From Calamus simplicifolius (lineage: Eukaryota > Streptophyta > Magnoliopsida > Arecales > Arecaceae): a stretch of 64,000 nt of DNA. The position numbers were made by a program, and so were the translations under genes. Below, one piece after another: positions 62,848-64,000 of the stretch. The stretch covers positions 186,001 to 250,000 of the forward strand of contig UESW01004767.1 in assembly GCA_900491605.1 (NCBI GenBank). The letters are read 5' to 3'. The notes beneath the pieces are model-generated. The model saw only the letters and a program-made list of their open reading frames with translations. It did not search any database and had not been told where the DNA came from. Within the stretch, counting starts at the first letter, position 1; every line of letters starts with the position of its first letter.

Positions 62848-64000
62848 TTAGATATGGTAAACGTGCATTGATTACATGAATTAATCATTTTCGTATATCA
62901 ATATATTTATATATAATAATTTAAAATTTTTTATCATACATTATACGTATAGCGATATATATAAACAGTCAATGCACGCGATTGATATAGACAACGGAGC
63001 AAATCTTTTTCTGCAAGGGAAAGCGGTTGCCGGAGAGCAGTCGCTAAAGTCATTGTAGGTGGTTGGGTTTCACATCAAGTCCTCCGCTCGCCCGTCAACG
63101 GCAGCAATTTCTCTGAAGTTCCTTCCGAGACCAGGAAGTGCACGTGCTCGCAGGTGCCCATTATTTCCTTTCCTCATGAGCTGAACGATATCATGTTGGT
63201 CTCGCAAGATTTTTTCATGAAATTATTGCTGTAGTTTGGACTGGGACTGTTTCAACTGGCTGCGAATGGTGATATGCGCTATACCCAACCATCTGCAGTG
63301 GAAATTAAGATGCATCAGCATAGCTTGCTTTGGTTACAAAACCAAAGACCAAGCGGATTCATGAGGGAGCTTTACTAGCCCGTTGAAAAAAAAAGGTTAA
63401 TTTAATTATGGTAAAGAGCCCGAAAGATTATAATAAATTTTGAAAGGTTAATTATTGTCAGAAAATGAAGTGTCATATTAAAAATTAAAGAGTCATTTCA
63501 AAACCAAAAGTCATTTAAAAAGTCTGAAAGGTTATATTATGATTTATTTATGAAGAAAGGTCTAAAAGGTTAGACTATGATGTATGTATTTATGAAGAAA
63601 GATCAATAGTCATAGATATTTCTTTCACTTCAAGCATTTTTTCTTAATATGATTGATGACCATTTGACTGTAGGGTTTCCTAATTCGATTATTCAACTGT
63701 ATGGCTACTTCATGAGGAGCAAACCAACTTGGATTGACCTCATCGCAATGCTAACACCAAGGTCTTGTTATACCATCCTATATATTGTTACACCCTATGT
63801 AACGACCCGGGTCCACGGGCCCATTTCGTTACAAGAAAGCAAACGGACAAGGTCCACACCAACTTGGGTCACCACAGTCCAAAAGAGATCCAATTGGTGC
63901 CTTATCATTCTTGCTTAACCAGTTATAAACCACTTAACCAACTCCCAATTATCTGATGTGGGATAATTGAGAGGGGCATCACACTCTATATCACTTTTTG
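62848..64000. other. Right-end region with a possible LTR start
   Basis: No gene seen in 62848-63790. From 63798 the sequence TGTAACGACCCGGG opens a stretch resembling plant LTR starts; TGTAACGA (63798-63805) is inverted as TCGTTACA at 63826-63833. The window ends before this could be tested. Confidence 0.35.

Overview
The window is nuclear DNA of a flowering plant. It holds four spliced protein genes, all on the minus strand, and one tRNA gene, set in AT-rich sequence full of plant transposons (Athila- and Tat-type Ty3/gypsy, Ty1/copia, an RTE-type LINE, PIF/Harbinger-like elements, a solo LTR). The mitochondrial FtsH protein resembles the rice-type m-AAA proteases even at its N-terminus, so a monocot is the best guess; the species is not resolved.

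Layout. 2130-19431 (-) is a five-exon gene for a plastid-targeted YidD family protein. Its last intron, about 16.2 kb, was inflated by nested insertions: a Harbinger-like element, then a near full-length RTE LINE, which is itself split by an Athila-type retrotransposon. 19695-22285 is a 2.6 kb solo LTR with a 5-bp target duplication, carrying an array of short palindromes with constant arms and variable 4-nt spacers. 23096-23167 is tRNA-Asp(GTC), the tRNA whose 3' end is complementary to the Athila primer site. 24963-26617 (-) is an eight-exon HAD-type pyrimidine 5'-nucleotidase-like gene. 30539-31127 holds a second hairpin family. 31840-46340 (-) is a complete eight-exon m-AAA protease gene (FtsH3/FtsH10 type, 821 residues), with several retroelement pieces in its introns. 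48115-56800 is a graveyard of a 3'-truncated copia element next to a truncated Tat-type gypsy element, both on the minus strand. 57047-59441 (-) is a three-exon group IIc-like WRKY transcription factor gene. 61658-62847 is a cluster of Harbinger-like miniature elements.

The host genes are not an operon and show no obvious joint pathway. YidD and FtsH are both organelle proteins tied to membrane-protein biogenesis or quality control, and both have TGGGCY (site II) elements upstream, as is common for nuclear genes of organelle proteins. The YidD and HAD genes each carry one single-base deletion inside a conserved exon, while FtsH and WRKY are intact. Either two loci are decaying or, as likely, the assembly has base-level indel errors. 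Exon boundaries were set by GT/AG signals, phase agreement and family similarity read by eye. No searches were run.
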